DNA from: Oceanisphaera marina
Lineage (GTDB): Bacteria > Pseudomonadota > Gammaproteobacteria > Enterobacterales > Aeromonadaceae
DNA length: 64,000 nt
NCBI RefSeq assembly: GCF_014643915.1
Contig: NZ_BMKE01000014.1
Span: 34,977-98,976 of the forward strand
Direction: 5' to 3'
The notes beneath the pieces were generated by a model. That model made no database searches, was not told the DNA's origin, and saw nothing but the letters and a program-made list of their open reading frames with translations. Of the stretch, positions 37,175 to 46,697 are shown one piece after another. A program made the position numbers and the translations under genes. Position 1 is the first letter of the stretch; the number at the start of each line of letters is the position of its first letter.

Positions 37175-37493
37175 CCCATTCCCCTTTTCAAATAGTTAAA
37201 CGGCCAACTCGTATCAAGGCTATTTGTGATTAAAGACAAAACCATTAAATAACGCACCCAATCTGTGCAAGGGCAGGTAACACTCGACCCAGCAGCTGCG
37301 ACAGACTGCGACAGAAATGACAAAAAACGCCAACAGTAACCAAAGTGCCGTGTGGGCGCCAGTGTATAATGCGGCTAACTACAAATCATTGGCGAGATCG
37401 CGGTGTGATTGTTTGGCGGTAGCCGGTTGCAGGCGCTTGGCTTAAGTGACAAAATTCTGCTTTATTATGCATTCTGCGTTACAGGAACCCGCC
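37175..37493. other. Divergent intergenic region
   Basis: Non-coding, about 320 bases between the diguanylate cyclase and yffB. A good TATAAT at 37363-37373 (within AGTGTATAATGCGG) may serve yffB-dapE, though no convincing -35 is seen. A short direct repeat CTGCGACAGA occurs near 37295-37315. No RNA gene or terminator was recognised. Confidence 0.4.
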
Positions 37494-37844
37494 TTGACCA
37501 TCACACTCTATGGCATCAAAAATTGCGATACCGTCAAAAAAGCCCGCAACTGGCTGGAGCAACACGACATCCACTATCAGTTCGTCGATCACCGTGTAGA
37601 CGGACTCGATGACGAAAATCTGCAGCTATGGCTCGACAAACTGGGTTGGGAATCTCTGGTCAACAAACGCAGTACCACTTATCGCGCCCTCTCCGATACC
37701 GACAAAGCCAACCTGGGAGCCGGCACAGCTGCCGCCTTGCTCAAGGCCAACCCGACGCTTATCAAGCGGCCGCTGCTGGTACTGAGCGACGAGTTACATC
37801 TGGGCTTCAAGCCCGAGCTGTATGCACACCTATTTAATAAGTAA
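37494..37844 (+). CDS. yffB: ArsC/Spx-like protein YffB
   Basis: A 116-residue thioredoxin-fold protein of the ArsC/Spx family. It starts 'MTITLYGIKNCDTVKKARNWL', nearly identical in pattern to E. coli YffB, with a single Cys in the CDT motif. The TTG start has AGGA at seven bases; a GTG and an ATG upstream in frame would add a poorly conserved leader without ribosome sites. YffB is not a proven arsenate reductase; glutathione-dependent reduction has been suggested. Upstream of dapE as in enterics. Confidence 0.85.
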   Translation: MTITLYGIKNCDTVKKARNWLEQHDIHYQFVDHRVDGLDDENLQLWLDKLGWESLVNKRSTTYRALSDTDKANLGAGTAAALLKANPTLIKRPLLVLSDELHLGFKPELYAHLFNK

Positions 37845-37868
37845 TCCATCAATAATCAAGGATCGAGA

Positions 37869-39002
37869 ATGACTGACTCTGCCGTGCTGGCCCTGACCCG
37901 GGAACTGATCAATCGCCCCTCCGTCACCCCCGAAGACGAAGGCTGCCAGGAGCTGATGGGCAAGCGCCTTGAAGCCCTGGGATTTACCCTGGAAACCATG
38001 GTGTTTGAAGACACCACCAACCTGTGGGCACGCCGGGGTAGTGAAGGTCCGCTGTTCTGTTTTGCCGGCCACACCGATGTGGTCCCTCCGGGCCCGCTGG
38101 ACCAATGGCATACTCCGCCTTTTGAAGCCACCGCCATCAACGGTTATTTGCATGGCCGAGGTGCCGCCGACATGAAAGGTTCGCTGGCGGCCATGGTAGT
38201 AGCAACCGAACGATTTATTGCCCAGCATCCGGATCACAAAGGCTCTCTCGCCTTTTTGATCACCAGTGATGAAGAAGGCCCCTTCATCAACGGTACTACC
38301 CGCGTCATCGATACCCTGGAAGCCCGTAACGAAAAAATCACCTGGTGCCTGGTGGGCGAACCTTCTTCTACCAGCGAAACCGGTGATGTGGTCAAGAATG
38401 GCCGCAGAGGCTCGTTGACCGGCGATTTGATCGTAAAAGGCATTCAGGGCCATGTAGCCTATCCGCACCTGGCGGACAACCCAGTACACAAGGCGGCGCC
38501 AGCCCTGACCGAGCTGGCCAATACGGTCTGGGACAAGGGTAACGAGTTTTTTCCTCCTACCAGCTTTCAAATTGCCAACCTTCACGCCGGCACAGGGGCG
38601 TCCAATGTGATCCCCGGTGAATTCAAGGTGCAGTTTAACTTTCGCTTCAGCACCGAGCTGGATGAAGACAAGATAAAAAGCCGCGTACACAGCATTCTGG
38701 ACGCCCACGGTCTGGATTATCACATCGACTGGCTGCTTAACGGTCAGCCTTTTCTTACCGATAAAGGCGAGCTGGTGCAGGCTACCGTTGACGCCATTAC
38801 CGCAGTGAGACATAAAGCCCCGGAGCTGTTGACCACGGGCGGCACCTCGGATGGGCGTTTTATTGCGCAAACCGGTGCCCAGGTAATTGAGTTGGGCCCG
38901 GTGAATGCCACCATTCACAAATTGAACGAGTGCGTGAAAATTGCCGATCTCGAGCTGCTTACCGATATGTATGAAGGCATTCTGGAACGGTTACTGGCAT
39001 GA
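37869..39002 (+). CDS. dapE: Succinyl-diaminopimelate desuccinylase
   Basis: A 377-residue zinc metallopeptidase-fold enzyme of lysine/peptidoglycan precursor synthesis, releasing LL-diaminopimelate and succinate. Metal and catalytic motifs are '[11 protein letters not shown]' (His, Asp), '[10 protein letters not shown]' (bridging Asp), 'TSDEEGP' (Glu pair) and a late His in 'NATIHKLNE'. GGA precedes the ATG. It overlaps the next gene by ATGA, so the two are cotranscribed. Confidence 0.96.
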   Translation: MTDSAVLALTRELINRPSVTPEDEGCQELMGKRLEALGFTLETMVFEDTTNLWARRGSEGPLFCFAGHTDVVPPGPLDQWHTPPFEATAINGYLHGRGAADMKGSLAAMVVATERFIAQHPDHKGSLAFLITSDEEGPFINGTTRVIDTLEARNEKITWCLVGEPSSTSETGDVVKNGRRGSLTGDLIVKGIQGHVAYPHLADNPVHKAAPALTELANTVWDKGNEFFPPTSFQIANLHAGTGASNVIPGEFKVQFNFRFSTELDEDKIKSRVHSILDAHGLDYHIDWLLNGQPFLTDKGELVQATVDAITAVRHKAPELLTTGGTSDGRFIAQTGAQVIELGPVNATIHKLNECVKIADLELLTDMYEGILERLLA

Positions 39003-39676
39003 ATCCGCTTTGCCTGCTGGGCTTGAATGACAGCCATCTGGTGGCGCTGAATGAACCGGGGCACCGCTTGCAAGCCGAGGCCAGAGAAGCCTTTATGGCG
39101 ATGCAGGCCGCGGCCGCCGAGGCGGGTTTCAACCTGATGCCGGCGTCCAGCTTTCGCAGTTTTGAGCGCCAGCTGGCAATCTGGAATGGCAAGTTCGAAG
39201 GCAAACGCCCGCTGCTGGATGCCCACAGCCAGCCGCTGGACGCCCTGGCATTGAGTGAGACCGAGCGCATTAACGCCATTTTGCACTGGAGCGCCCTGCC
39301 CGGCACCAGCCGCCATCACTGGGGGACGGACCTGGATATTTACGACCCCGACTTGTTACCCGAGGGAGCCAAATTAAAGCTGGAGCCCTGGGAGTATCAG
39401 GCCGGTGGTTATTTTTATCCGCTAAGCCAATGGCTGACAGCCAATATGGCACGATTTGATTTTTTTCTGCCGTTTGCCGAGCAACATAATGGAGTGGCGA
39501 TTGAACCCTGGCATGTGAGTTATCGCCCCCTGGCCGAAGGCTGCGCCAGTCAGTTGACCCTGCCGCTGATAGCCGACACCTTAAGGTTGCAGCATATTGC
39601 CGGAAAAACGCATATCCTTAAGCAACTGGACGATATTTTTGTCCGTTATATAGCTAGCCACTCTAATGAGGATTAA
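38999..39676 (+). CDS. M15-family (VanY-like) metallopeptidase
   Basis: A 225-residue D-alanyl-D-alanine carboxypeptidase-like protein. The M15 zinc site is visible: 'SSFRSFERQ', then '[12 protein letters not shown]' (His and Asp ligands) and 'EPWHVSYRP' (third ligand His). No signal peptide is seen, so it may act in the cytoplasm on recycled muropeptides, or the start may be misjudged. Its translational coupling to dapE links it to cell-wall precursor metabolism. Confidence 0.82.
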   Translation: MNPLCLLGLNDSHLVALNEPGHRLQAEAREAFMAMQAAAAEAGFNLMPASSFRSFERQLAIWNGKFEGKRPLLDAHSQPLDALALSETERINAILHWSALPGTSRHHWGTDLDIYDPDLLPEGAKLKLEPWEYQAGGYFYPLSQWLTANMARFDFFLPFAEQHNGVAIEPWHVSYRPLAEGCASQLTLPLIADTLRLQHIAGKTHILKQLDDIFVRYIASHSNED

Positions 39677-39679
39677 ACC

Positions 39680-39922
39680 ATGAGCACCTGGCTCTGGATT
39701 GCTTTACCCCTGTTGTTCGTTGTCGGGCTGTTTGTTGGCGCGCTCAAAGACACCAAGCGGGTTGAACGATCAGTAAAGAAAAATCGCGATAAAATGCACT
39801 TGAAAGACTGGGATCAAGAAGAGAAAAAAGATAAAGCCAAAGAAGAAAACTGGGGAGTCCCCCCTGCACCTCCCGGCAGTTACCATCCCGATGATGAAGA
39901 CAACAACAAACGGGGCGGCTAA
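39680..39922 (+). CDS. Small single-pass membrane protein (YpfN-like)
   Basis: An 80-residue protein with one N-terminal helix (residues ~4-24) followed by a highly charged, Lys/Asp/Glu-rich tail ending in a Pro-rich and acidic stretch. AGGA precedes the ATG, and it starts four bases after the M15 gene. Position after dapE and the layout 'helix-KDxKRV-charged tail' resemble E. coli YpfN (UPF0370). Function unknown. It is followed by a strong terminator. Confidence 0.65.
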   Translation: MSTWLWIALPLLFVVGLFVGALKDTKRVERSVKKNRDKMHLKDWDQEEKKDKAKEENWGVPPAPPGSYHPDDEDNNKRGG

Positions 39923-39949
39923 CAAGCCTGTCCCCCGCCGTTATTGATT

Positions 39950-39990
39950 AACACGCCGAGCATATACTTATGTGCTCGGCGTGTTTTTTT
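39950..39990 (+). terminator. Terminator of the yffB-dapE operon
   Basis: AACACGCCGAGCA and TGCTCGGCGTGTT form a 13-bp stem with a 10-base loop, followed by TTTTT. It overlaps the end of the convergent DUF1232 gene. Confidence 0.9.
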
Positions 39991-40408
39991 CTGCCGTATC
40001 AGGTTCTGATTGCCAGGTTCGCCATTGGCTATAACGCGCCAGATCGGCTCGCGCCAAATCCAGAGCCAGCTTGATCACCAGCGCATCATCCAGATATCCC
40101 GCCAGAGGCAAGAAATCGGGCACTACATCCACCGGCGACACAAAATACACCAGGGCCGCCGTTATGGCCGCGATCACCTTCCAGGGCACGGTTCTGTAGT
40201 GACCTTTGCGATAGTCATTGAGCAAATTCACCATCAAGCGTAAATCTTGCCACAATTGGGCCAATGACGACGGCGGCTGGCCACTTAATTGATTCAGCTT
40301 GCGCTCGCCCGCGCTGGCGGCCTGGCTGAGGCGTGAGGGGTCTACCGATTCCATATCGGTCAAAAAGCGAGCCTTGCTTTGTTGTTGCTGTTTTTCTTCC
40401 AGCCCCAT
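39968..40408 (-). CDS. DUF1232 (YkvA-family) protein
   Basis: A 146-residue protein with the DUF1232 core 'VPWKVIAAITAALVYFVSPVDVVPDFLPLAGYLDDALVI', a hydrophobic hairpin-like segment. The N-terminus is charged and Gln-rich. Three start codons are adjacent (GTG, ATG, ATG); the last is favoured because GAGG lies five bases before it. Function unknown; family members are membrane-associated. Its 3' end contains the stem of the opposing terminator. Confidence 0.75.
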   Translation of the reverse strand: MGLEEKQQQQSKARFLTDMESVDPSRLSQAASAGERKLNQLSGQPPSSLAQLWQDLRLMVNLLNDYRKGHYRTVPWKVIAAITAALVYFVSPVDVVPDFLPLAGYLDDALVIKLALDLARADLARYSQWRTWQSEPDTAEKNTPST

Positions 40409-40441
40409 CATCACCTCATGGTCGTTATCACATACAAAAGT

Positions 40442-41563
40442 TCAATCTGCCGCCAGCACCTGCATCAGTGGCGTATATTCCAGGTTATGTGCCTCGGCCA
40501 CCGCCTGACACACAATCTGCCCTTGATGCACATTCAACCCTTGCGCCAGATGGGCGTCTTGTTGCAACGCCTGCTGCCAGCCCAGATTTGCCAATGCCTT
40601 GATAAAAGGCAGCGTGGCGTTGGTGAGAGCAAAAGTAGAAGTATAGGCCACGGCTCCGGGCATGTTGGCCACACAATAATGCACTATGCCGTCAACATCG
40701 AACGTTGGGTCCTGGTGGGTCGTAATATGACTGGTTTCAAAACACCCTCCCTGATCAATCGCCACATCGACCAGTACCGCCCCTTTGGGCATCAGCTGTA
40801 GCATGTCGCGGGTGACCAGTTTAGGGGCTGCCGCGCCGGGAATTAATACCGCACCAATCACCAGCTCACTGTGTACCAACTCGGCCTCTATATTGGCAGC
40901 GGTGGAATACAGGGTTTTCAAGCGAGGACCGTACAGTGCATCCAGTTCGGTAAGTCGCGCCAATGAAGTGTCCATCAGCGTTACATCGGCCCCCAGCCCC
41001 ATGGCCATGCGCGCGGCGTTGATGCCCACCACGCCGCCCCCCAAAATCAGGACCCGAGCAGGCGATACGCCCGGTACACCGCCCAGCAATACCCCACGCC
41101 CGCCCTGGGCTTTTTCCAGACAATGGGCGCCAGCCTGCACCGCCATGCGCCCCGCCACTTCGCTCATGGGGGCCAGCAAAGGCAAGCCACCCTGATCATC
41201 GGTTACCGTTTCATAGGCGATGGCGGTACATCCCGAAGCCAGCAGCCCCCGGGTTTGCGCCAGATCCGGTGCCAGATGCAAATAGGTAAACAGCAGCTGA
41301 TCCTGTCTTAGCTGGCGATACTCTTCGGGTTGGGGCTCTTTTACCTTGATGATCATCTCGGCACGGGCAAAAATCTCGCTGGCATCCTTCACCAGCTCGG
41401 CACCGGCGGCGGCGTAATCTTCATCCAGCAGGCCAATGCCGCTGCCGGCACCACATTGCACCAGAACGTGGTGACCGTCGCGTACCAGCTCTTTAACACC
41501 GCCCGGTGTCATGCCTACCCGATACTCATGATTTTTTATTTCTCGTGGAACTCCGATATCCAT
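40442..41563 (-). CDS. ald: Alanine dehydrogenase
   Basis: A 373-residue NAD-dependent L-alanine dehydrogenase, interconverting alanine with pyruvate and ammonia. Signatures: '[26 protein letters not shown]' at the N-terminus, Lys in '[12 protein letters not shown]', the active His region '[11 protein letters not shown]', and the Rossmann loop '[16 protein letters not shown]'. AGAGG precedes the ATG. Its neighbours suggest nitrogen/amine metabolism. Confidence 0.95.
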   Translation of the reverse strand: MDIGVPREIKNHEYRVGMTPGGVKELVRDGHHVLVQCGAGSGIGLLDEDYAAAGAELVKDASEIFARAEMIIKVKEPQPEEYRQLRQDQLLFTYLHLAPDLAQTRGLLASGCTAIAYETVTDDQGGLPLLAPMSEVAGRMAVQAGAHCLEKAQGGRGVLLGGVPGVSPARVLILGGGVVGINAARMAMGLGADVTLMDTSLARLTELDALYGPRLKTLYSTAANIEAELVHSELVIGAVLIPGAAAPKLVTRDMLQLMPKGAVLVDVAIDQGGCFETSHITTHQDPTFDVDGIVHYCVANMPGAVAYTSTFALTNATLPFIKALANLGWQQALQQDAHLAQGLNVHQGQIVCQAVAEAHNLEYTPLMQVLAAD

Positions 41564-41664
41564 ATCTGCCTCTGTATTAGCTTGTTGATGTGATTAATAA
41601 TGACATTATAGCGCTGCAACGCCACCCAACCGCCTGACACTGTGAACGCCTGTTATGATGCGAG

Positions 41665-43023
41665 TTACACGTTCAGCAATAAAAACTCTCGCTCCCAGGC
41701 GCTGATCACGGTAAAGAACGCCTCGTACTCCTTGCGCTTGACCGAAATAAAGGCACTGACAAATCTCGGCCCCAGCAACTGGCACAGCTCATCGCATCGC
41801 TCCAATTCCAGCAAGGCTTCTTCCAGACTGCGCGCCAGCCCAAAGGGCATATTATAGGCACTGCCCTGCACCTGTTCGGTGGCGGCCACCTGATTCATCA
41901 TGCCCAGATAACCGCAGGCCAGGCTCGCAGCCAGCGCCAGATAAGGATTGGCATCGGCACCGGCAAAGCGGTTCTCGATACGCCGGTCGGCAGGCGCGGA
42001 ACGAGGCACACGCAGGCCCACGGTGCGGTTGTCTTCTCCCCACTCCATATTACGCGGCGCCACGTCACCAAACGCCAGACGCCGATACGAGTTTACATTG
42101 GGAGCAAACAAGGCCACGGCACTGGGAATATAACGCTGCATGCCGCCGATACAGTGCAGAAACAAGTCGCTGTGGCTGCCATCGGCATTGCTGAACAGAT
42201 TATTTCCGGCCCCGTCAATCAGGCTCTGATGAATATGCATGGCACTGCCCGGCTCATTTTGCATGGGTTTGGCCATAAAGGTGGCATACACATTGTGGCG
42301 CATGGCCGCTTCGCGCATGGTGCGTTTGAATAAAAACACCTGATCGGCCAGATCGAGCGCATCGCCGTGCAAAAAATTCACTTCCATCTGAGCCGCGCCC
42401 GATTCGTGGATCAGGGTGTCGACTTCCAGTCCCTGAGCTTCACAAAAATCGTACATATCCTCGAAAATAGGATCAAACTCGTTGACCGCATCGATACTGA
42501 ATGACTGACGTGCGGTTTCTGGCCGTCCGTTGCGCCCAATGGGCGGCTCCAGCGGATAGTCCCAATCTTCATTCTTCTTGACCAGAAAAAACTCCAGCTC
42601 CGGGGCCACAACCGGACGCCAGCCCTGCGCTTCATACAGCGCCAACACTCGCCGCAATACGCTGCGCGGGGCCATTTCTACCGCCTGACCACTGGCATCG
42701 AAACAGTCGTGGATCACCTGAGCCGTGGGTTCACTGGCCCAGGGCACCAGCCGTGGCGTATTGATGTCGGCTTGCAGCTCCATATCCCGCTCGGTCCAGT
42801 CGATGTGTTCATCATCGGGCCAATCACCATTGACGGTTTGCAGAAAGATATTTTCCGGCAGCCGCATGCCACCTTCTTTCAAAAACTTGCTGGCCGGTAA
42901 TATCTTGCCTCTGGCATTGCCGGTAAAGTCGGGCAACAGGCATTCCACTTCGGTAATGGCGTGCTGTTTCATCCAGCCTTTCAGCCATTCCATATCGCGT
43001 TTTTTTGTTTCGTATTTACTCAT
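41665..43023 (-). CDS. puuA: Gamma-glutamylputrescine synthetase (glutamine-synthetase family)
   Basis: A 452-residue type III glutamine-synthetase-like ligase. Visible are 'APELEFFLVKKN' (Glu metal ligands), 'HESGAAQMEVNF', 'FMAKPMQNEPGSAMHIHQS' (His) and 'NRTVGLRVPRS..DRRIENRFAGADANPYL'. The pattern is that of PuuA/SpuI, which couple glutamate to putrescine or spermidine as the first step of polyamine breakdown. The facing gene encodes the matching oxidase. Polyamine specificity is inferred from the pairing. Confidence 0.88.
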   Translation of the reverse strand: MSKYETKKRDMEWLKGWMKQHAITEVECLLPDFTGNARGKILPASKFLKEGGMRLPENIFLQTVNGDWPDDEHIDWTERDMELQADINTPRLVPWASEPTAQVIHDCFDASGQAVEMAPRSVLRRVLALYEAQGWRPVVAPELEFFLVKKNEDWDYPLEPPIGRNGRPETARQSFSIDAVNEFDPIFEDMYDFCEAQGLEVDTLIHESGAAQMEVNFLHGDALDLADQVFLFKRTMREAAMRHNVYATFMAKPMQNEPGSAMHIHQSLIDGAGNNLFSNADGSHSDLFLHCIGGMQRYIPSAVALFAPNVNSYRRLAFGDVAPRNMEWGEDNRTVGLRVPRSAPADRRIENRFAGADANPYLALAASLACGYLGMMNQVAATEQVQGSAYNMPFGLARSLEEALLELERCDELCQLLGPRFVSAFISVKRKEYEAFFTVISAWEREFLLLNV

Positions 43024-43200
43024 CGGTGATACCCACAGTAAAAGTGAACAACATGCTTTATCTTAAGCTAACACCATGGCTTGTATAGATATATGCGAAT
43101 TTAGATCGGCATCTTTAACCTGGATTCGCTATCGGCAACAGGGCAGACCGATATACACTTGAATACTCGGCTGTCACTTGATCTATTGCACGGAGTGGTT

Positions 43201-44475
43201 ATGACACAACATCCTGATTCTTACTATGCCGCCTCTGCAAACCTGGACTTGCACTACCCGGCACTTGAGCAAGACCTGGATGTGGATGTCTGCATTGTCG
43301 GTGCCGGCATCACCGGCGCGTCGGCCGCACTCTCGCTGGCAGAAAAAGGCTACAAGGTGGTGGTGCTGGAAGCCAACAAGGTGGGTTGGGGGGCGTCGGG
43401 ACGCAGCGGCGGGCAAATGATTTTTGGCTATGCCTGCGAGCAGGAAAAACTGACTCGCCTGATGGGCCACAGTGCCAGTCAGTCACTGTGGCAAACCTCG
43501 CTGGCTGCCATGAATCTGATGCGATCACGCATCAAGCAGCATCATATCGAGTGCGATCTGGTTGAAGGCCATGTACATGCCGCCATGAAGCCGCGGCACA
43601 TGAAAGAGCTGGCAGACTGGCAGCGGTCGTTGAAAAACGACTTTGGCTATTCTTCATTACGCATGTGGGATCACACTCAACTGCGCCAGCAACTGGCCAG
43701 TGACGCCTATATTGGGGGGCTGTATGATTCGAACAGCGGCCATGTACACCCGCTTAACTACACCCTGGGGCTGGTGCGTGCCGCCGAGTTGGCGGGTGCG
43801 ACCTTTTACGAACACAGCGCCGTTACCCGTATCGAGCAAGGTGCCACTCCCATCGCCTTTACTGATCGGGCCCGCGTGCGCTGCCGGCATTTATTATTAT
43901 GCGGTAATGCCTACCTGAGCGGGGTTGCCCCCGATATTGAGCGCAAGCTGATGCCGGTGGGCACCTATATTACCGCCACTGAGCCCCTGGGGGCCGAACG
44001 AGCACAGGATCTCATTCGCAATAATATGGCCGTTGCCGACATCAATTTTGTGCTCGACTATTTTCGCCTCAGTAGCGATCATCGACTGCTGTTCGGCGGC
44101 AGAGTCAGTTATTCAGGCCGGGAGCCGAGACATCTGGCCTCGCTCATGGGGCAACGGCTGCGCCATATTTTTCCTCAACTGCAGGACGTGGCCCAGCAAT
44201 ACACCTGGGGTGGGTATGTGGGAATTACCATGAATCGCGCCCCGCATTTTGGTCGTTTGAACGGCAACGTCTATTTTGCCCAGGGTTTTTCTGGTCACGG
44301 CATTGCGCTGACCGGCATGGCAGGCTTTCTGATGGCCGAAACCATAGCCGGCTCGGCTGAACGCTTCGATCTGTTCTGCAAGATCCCCCACCATGACTTT
44401 CCGGGTGGCCGACTGCTACGAACCCCCGCCCTGATGCTGGCCATGACCTGGTACCGACTGCGCGACTGGCTGTAA
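43201..44475 (+). CDS. puuB: Gamma-glutamylputrescine oxidase (FAD-dependent)
   Basis: A 424-residue DAO-family flavoprotein. The N-terminal FAD-binding loop is 'DVCIVGAGITGASAALSLAEKGYKVVVLEA', followed by 'GWGASGRSGGQM'. The C-terminal part has 'GYVGITMNRAPHFGRL' and 'GFSGHGIALTGMAG'. It oxidises gamma-glutamylputrescine to the aldehyde. The ATG with GGAG at good spacing is chosen over an upstream in-frame TTG. Divergent from puuA across 177 bases, which probably carry both promoters. The next pathway genes (puuC, puuD) are not in the window. Confidence 0.88.
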   Translation: MTQHPDSYYAASANLDLHYPALEQDLDVDVCIVGAGITGASAALSLAEKGYKVVVLEANKVGWGASGRSGGQMIFGYACEQEKLTRLMGHSASQSLWQTSLAAMNLMRSRIKQHHIECDLVEGHVHAAMKPRHMKELADWQRSLKNDFGYSSLRMWDHTQLRQQLASDAYIGGLYDSNSGHVHPLNYTLGLVRAAELAGATFYEHSAVTRIEQGATPIAFTDRARVRCRHLLLCGNAYLSGVAPDIERKLMPVGTYITATEPLGAERAQDLIRNNMAVADINFVLDYFRLSSDHRLLFGGRVSYSGREPRHLASLMGQRLRHIFPQLQDVAQQYTWGGYVGITMNRAPHFGRLNGNVYFAQGFSGHGIALTGMAGFLMAETIAGSAERFDLFCKIPHHDFPGGRLLRTPALMLAMTWYRLRDWL

Positions 44476-44569
44476 ATCCTACCCAGGCACGCTCCGCCAA
44501 TGCAGGCTTGTACTTGCCGAACGCGATGAAATATGCTCCATTTAGATAAGAATGGATGGAGGGCGCATT

Positions 44570-44830
44570 ATGGAACAACTGGAGTTTTTTGACGTACCCA
44601 GCCCCTGCATCGGTGTGTGTCAGGTCAATAATCGGGGCTACTGCAAAGGCTGTTTTCGTAATCGCGACGAGCGTTTCAACTGGCTGCAGTTCAGCTCGGG
44701 ACAAAAACGCGAGGTGATCCGGCTGTGCCAGGACCGTAAGCGCCGCGTGCTGGCGGCGGCGCGTAAAAAGCAGCTCGAGCTGGAGTTGGGCGGCCAGGAT
44801 GTGCCGCCGCAAGACTCATTACTGCTTTAA
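44570..44830 (+). CDS. DUF1289 Cys-rich small protein
   Basis: An 86-residue protein with the DUF1289 motif 'PSPCIGVCQVNNRGYCKGCFRNRDE', four Cys spaced to bind a metal, followed by a basic helix ('DRKRRVLAAARKKQ'). GGAGG precedes the ATG. The stop overlaps the opposing hydrolase stop by four bases. Function unknown. Confidence 0.82.
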   Translation: MEQLEFFDVPSPCIGVCQVNNRGYCKGCFRNRDERFNWLQFSSGQKREVIRLCQDRKRRVLAAARKKQLELELGGQDVPPQDSLLL

Positions 44831-45696
44831 CCGTCTTGATCCGCCAGCAGGCGCTGGCTGATCCAGTCTGCAATCTGCCGGGCCGGCTCCGGCTCCAGGT
44901 GTAAATGATGAGTGGCGGGCAGCATATCGAACTCGAGACTCGGCACCATGTGCAGCATAGACTCAATAAGAGATAATTCTTCGCCCCGCTCTGCCATGAT
45001 GAGTTTTACCGGCATAGTCAAACGACGCACGAAGGCCGCGATTTGTGGCTCGCACAACCGCACGATGGAAGGCTGGGTCAGAGCTATGTCACTGCGCCAC
45101 ACCCAGCCATCGGCTTGTTGTTTCAGACCCCGCTCCAGCAACCAGGTGGCGGCTTGTCGGCTCACCGGCCAGCGGCTGTTGATGCGCGTCTGCAATGCCT
45201 CTTCAAAGCTGGCATAAGGACGCAGTGAACGCCGCCCCAGCCGAGCGCCACGACGCAAGGCCCTGGCCATGGACTCGGGTAATTGCTCGGCGGGATAATC
45301 CAGCGGGATCATGCCGTCCAGCAAAATCATGCGACTGACCCGCTCGGGAAACGCCCCGGCAAACAAGGTCGCCACGCCCGCGCCCAAGGAGTGACCCAGC
45401 AGTACCACCCTTTCCAACCCCAGATGCTCAACCAAGGCCAGCACGTCGGCCACGTTGTCCCAAATATAATAGGGCTGGCCGGCTGGCCGATGATCGGACA
45501 AGCCGTGACCGGCCAAATCGAGCGCAATCAGTCGAATCTGCGGCAGATGATGCGCCAACAGCGTAAAACTGGCGGCATTATCCAGCCAGCCATGCAGGGC
45601 AATCACGGGCACGCCCTCGGGATTGCCCCACTCCATCACGGCCAACTGACGACCGTGCACGGCAAACTGCCAGTTTTTGCAAGATGGCGATAGCAC
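44827..45696 (-). CDS. Alpha/beta-fold hydrolase
   Basis: A 289-residue cytoplasmic hydrolase. 'ALHGWLDNAASF' forms the oxyanion region, the nucleophile elbow is GHSLGAG, and a C-terminal 'LPATHHLHLEP' supplies the catalytic His. The GTG start is three bases after the metQ stop with GGGAG upstream, so it is probably cotranscribed with metQ. Substrate unknown; general esterase or lactonase types are possible. Confidence 0.82.
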   Translation of the reverse strand: MLSPSCKNWQFAVHGRQLAVMEWGNPEGVPVIALHGWLDNAASFTLLAHHLPQIRLIALDLAGHGLSDHRPAGQPYYIWDNVADVLALVEHLGLERVVLLGHSLGAGVATLFAGAFPERVSRMILLDGMIPLDYPAEQLPESMARALRRGARLGRRSLRPYASFEEALQTRINSRWPVSRQAATWLLERGLKQQADGWVWRSDIALTQPSIVRLCEPQIAAFVRRLTMPVKLIMAERGEELSLIESMLHMVPSLEFDMLPATHHLHLEPEPARQIADWISQRLLADQDG

Positions 45697-45699
45697 GGC

Positions 45700-46512
45700 T
45701 TATTGCTCCCAGGACTCGGGATACTTGTATCCCTCGAAGCGCTTGACGGCATAGTCTTTGAACGCGTCCGAGTTATAGGCGGCAATCACATCCTGAACAA
45801 AGGGTTGTTGCTGATCTTCACTGCGTATCACCACCCAGTTGATAAAGTCATAACTGCGTTCCAGAAACAGACCATCACCGAAGGCAATGCCACTGGAGGC
45901 GGCATAGTTGCCGTTGATCACCGCAAAATCAACATCCTGGCGTGCACGAGGCAGTTGAGCGGCTTCCAGTGCCACCAGCTTGATGCCTTTGCTATTGCTC
46001 GCGATATCAAACTCGCTCGCCTTCAGAGGATCGATGTCAGTTTTCAGTTCAATCCAGCCCAAATCGGCCAGCATCAACAGTGCTCGCGCCTGATTGGTGG
46101 GGTCGTTGGGAATGGCGACCGTGCTGCCCGCCTTTACCTGCTCCAGTGAGCTCTGCTTGCCGGAATACAGGCCCATGGGGCCGGTCGGCACCTGAGTAAT
46201 GGGAGTCAGGTCGAGTTTGCGGTCTTTGATAAAGCTGTCCAGATAGGGCTTGTGCTGAAAGCAGTTAACGTCCAGCGAGCCTTCCGCCAGCGCCATATTG
46301 GGAATGACGTAGTCGGTGAATTCAACCAGCTTCACCTGATAGCCCTGTTGCTCAAGATAAGGCTTGATCGACTCGCTCACCATGTCGGCAAAATCCCCCA
46401 CTGTGGTGCCAATCACGATTTCTTTTTTGTCTGCATCTGCGGCAATCACAGATAGCGGCAAGGCAGCAAAGGCCAGCGCCAGCAAGGGCAACTTGAGCAG
46501 GGTTCGACGCAT
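45700..46512 (-). CDS. metQ: Methionine ABC transporter binding protein (MetQ/NlpA family), orphan
   Basis: A 270-residue periplasmic binding protein of the NlpA/MetQ family. It has a signal peptide ending SVIA-AD and, in the mature part, 'IVIGTTVGDFADMV', 'VNCFQHKPYLD', 'AIPNDPTNQARALLML', 'DFAVINGNYA' and a C-terminal 'KYPESWEQ'. There is no lipobox Cys, so it appears soluble rather than a lipoprotein. The ATG with AGGAG is used; the open frame continues 13 codons upstream. metN and metI are not adjacent. MetJ-like boxes lie at its promoter, supporting a role in methionine uptake. Confidence 0.88.
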   Translation of the reverse strand: MRRTLLKLPLLALAFAALPLSVIAADADKKEIVIGTTVGDFADMVSESIKPYLEQQGYQVKLVEFTDYVIPNMALAEGSLDVNCFQHKPYLDSFIKDRKLDLTPITQVPTGPMGLYSGKQSSLEQVKAGSTVAIPNDPTNQARALLMLADLGWIELKTDIDPLKASEFDIASNSKGIKLVALEAAQLPRARQDVDFAVINGNYAASSGIAFGDGLFLERSYDFINWVVIRSEDQQQPFVQDVIAAYNSDAFKDYAVKRFEGYKYPESWEQ

Positions 46513-46562
46513 AACAACTCCTTGAAATAGACGATAATGACCGATAGCCAAACACGCAGTTT

Positions 46563-46607
46563 AGACATTTAGATGGCTATACTAGCAAGGAGTCAGTTTG
46601 AGACCAA
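46563..46607 (-). promoter_or_regulatory. metQ promoter with MetJ-like operator
   Basis: On the minus strand TTGGTC-N17-TAGTAT forms a sigma-70 promoter. Just downstream of the -10, AGACATTT and AGATGGCT are adjacent 8-mers, each matching six of eight bases of the met box AGACGTCT, in the tandem register MetJ uses. This predicts repression when methionine (S-adenosylmethionine) is plentiful. Confidence 0.55.
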
Positions 46608-46660
46608 GTAAAGCTTGAAGTGCAAAGCTGGAAGCAGGAAAACGGCCGAGAATCGAAACA

Positions 46661-46690
46661 CCGTCATCCTGACGTTCGTCAGGATGACGG
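46661..46690. repeat. Perfect 14-bp palindrome between metQ and moaE
   Basis: CCGTCATCCTGACG and its exact complement are separated by TT. The plus-strand side is followed by CTTGTTTTTA. It could end transcription or be a dispersed REP-like element; a single copy was seen in this window. Confidence 0.8.
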
Positions 46691-46697
46691 CTTGTTT

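Noticed and set aside
37446-37494. Longer yffB starting at GTG 37446 or ATG 37467
   Set aside because: The added residues do not resemble the family N-terminus and neither start has a ribosome site, while TTG 37494 has AGGA at good spacing.
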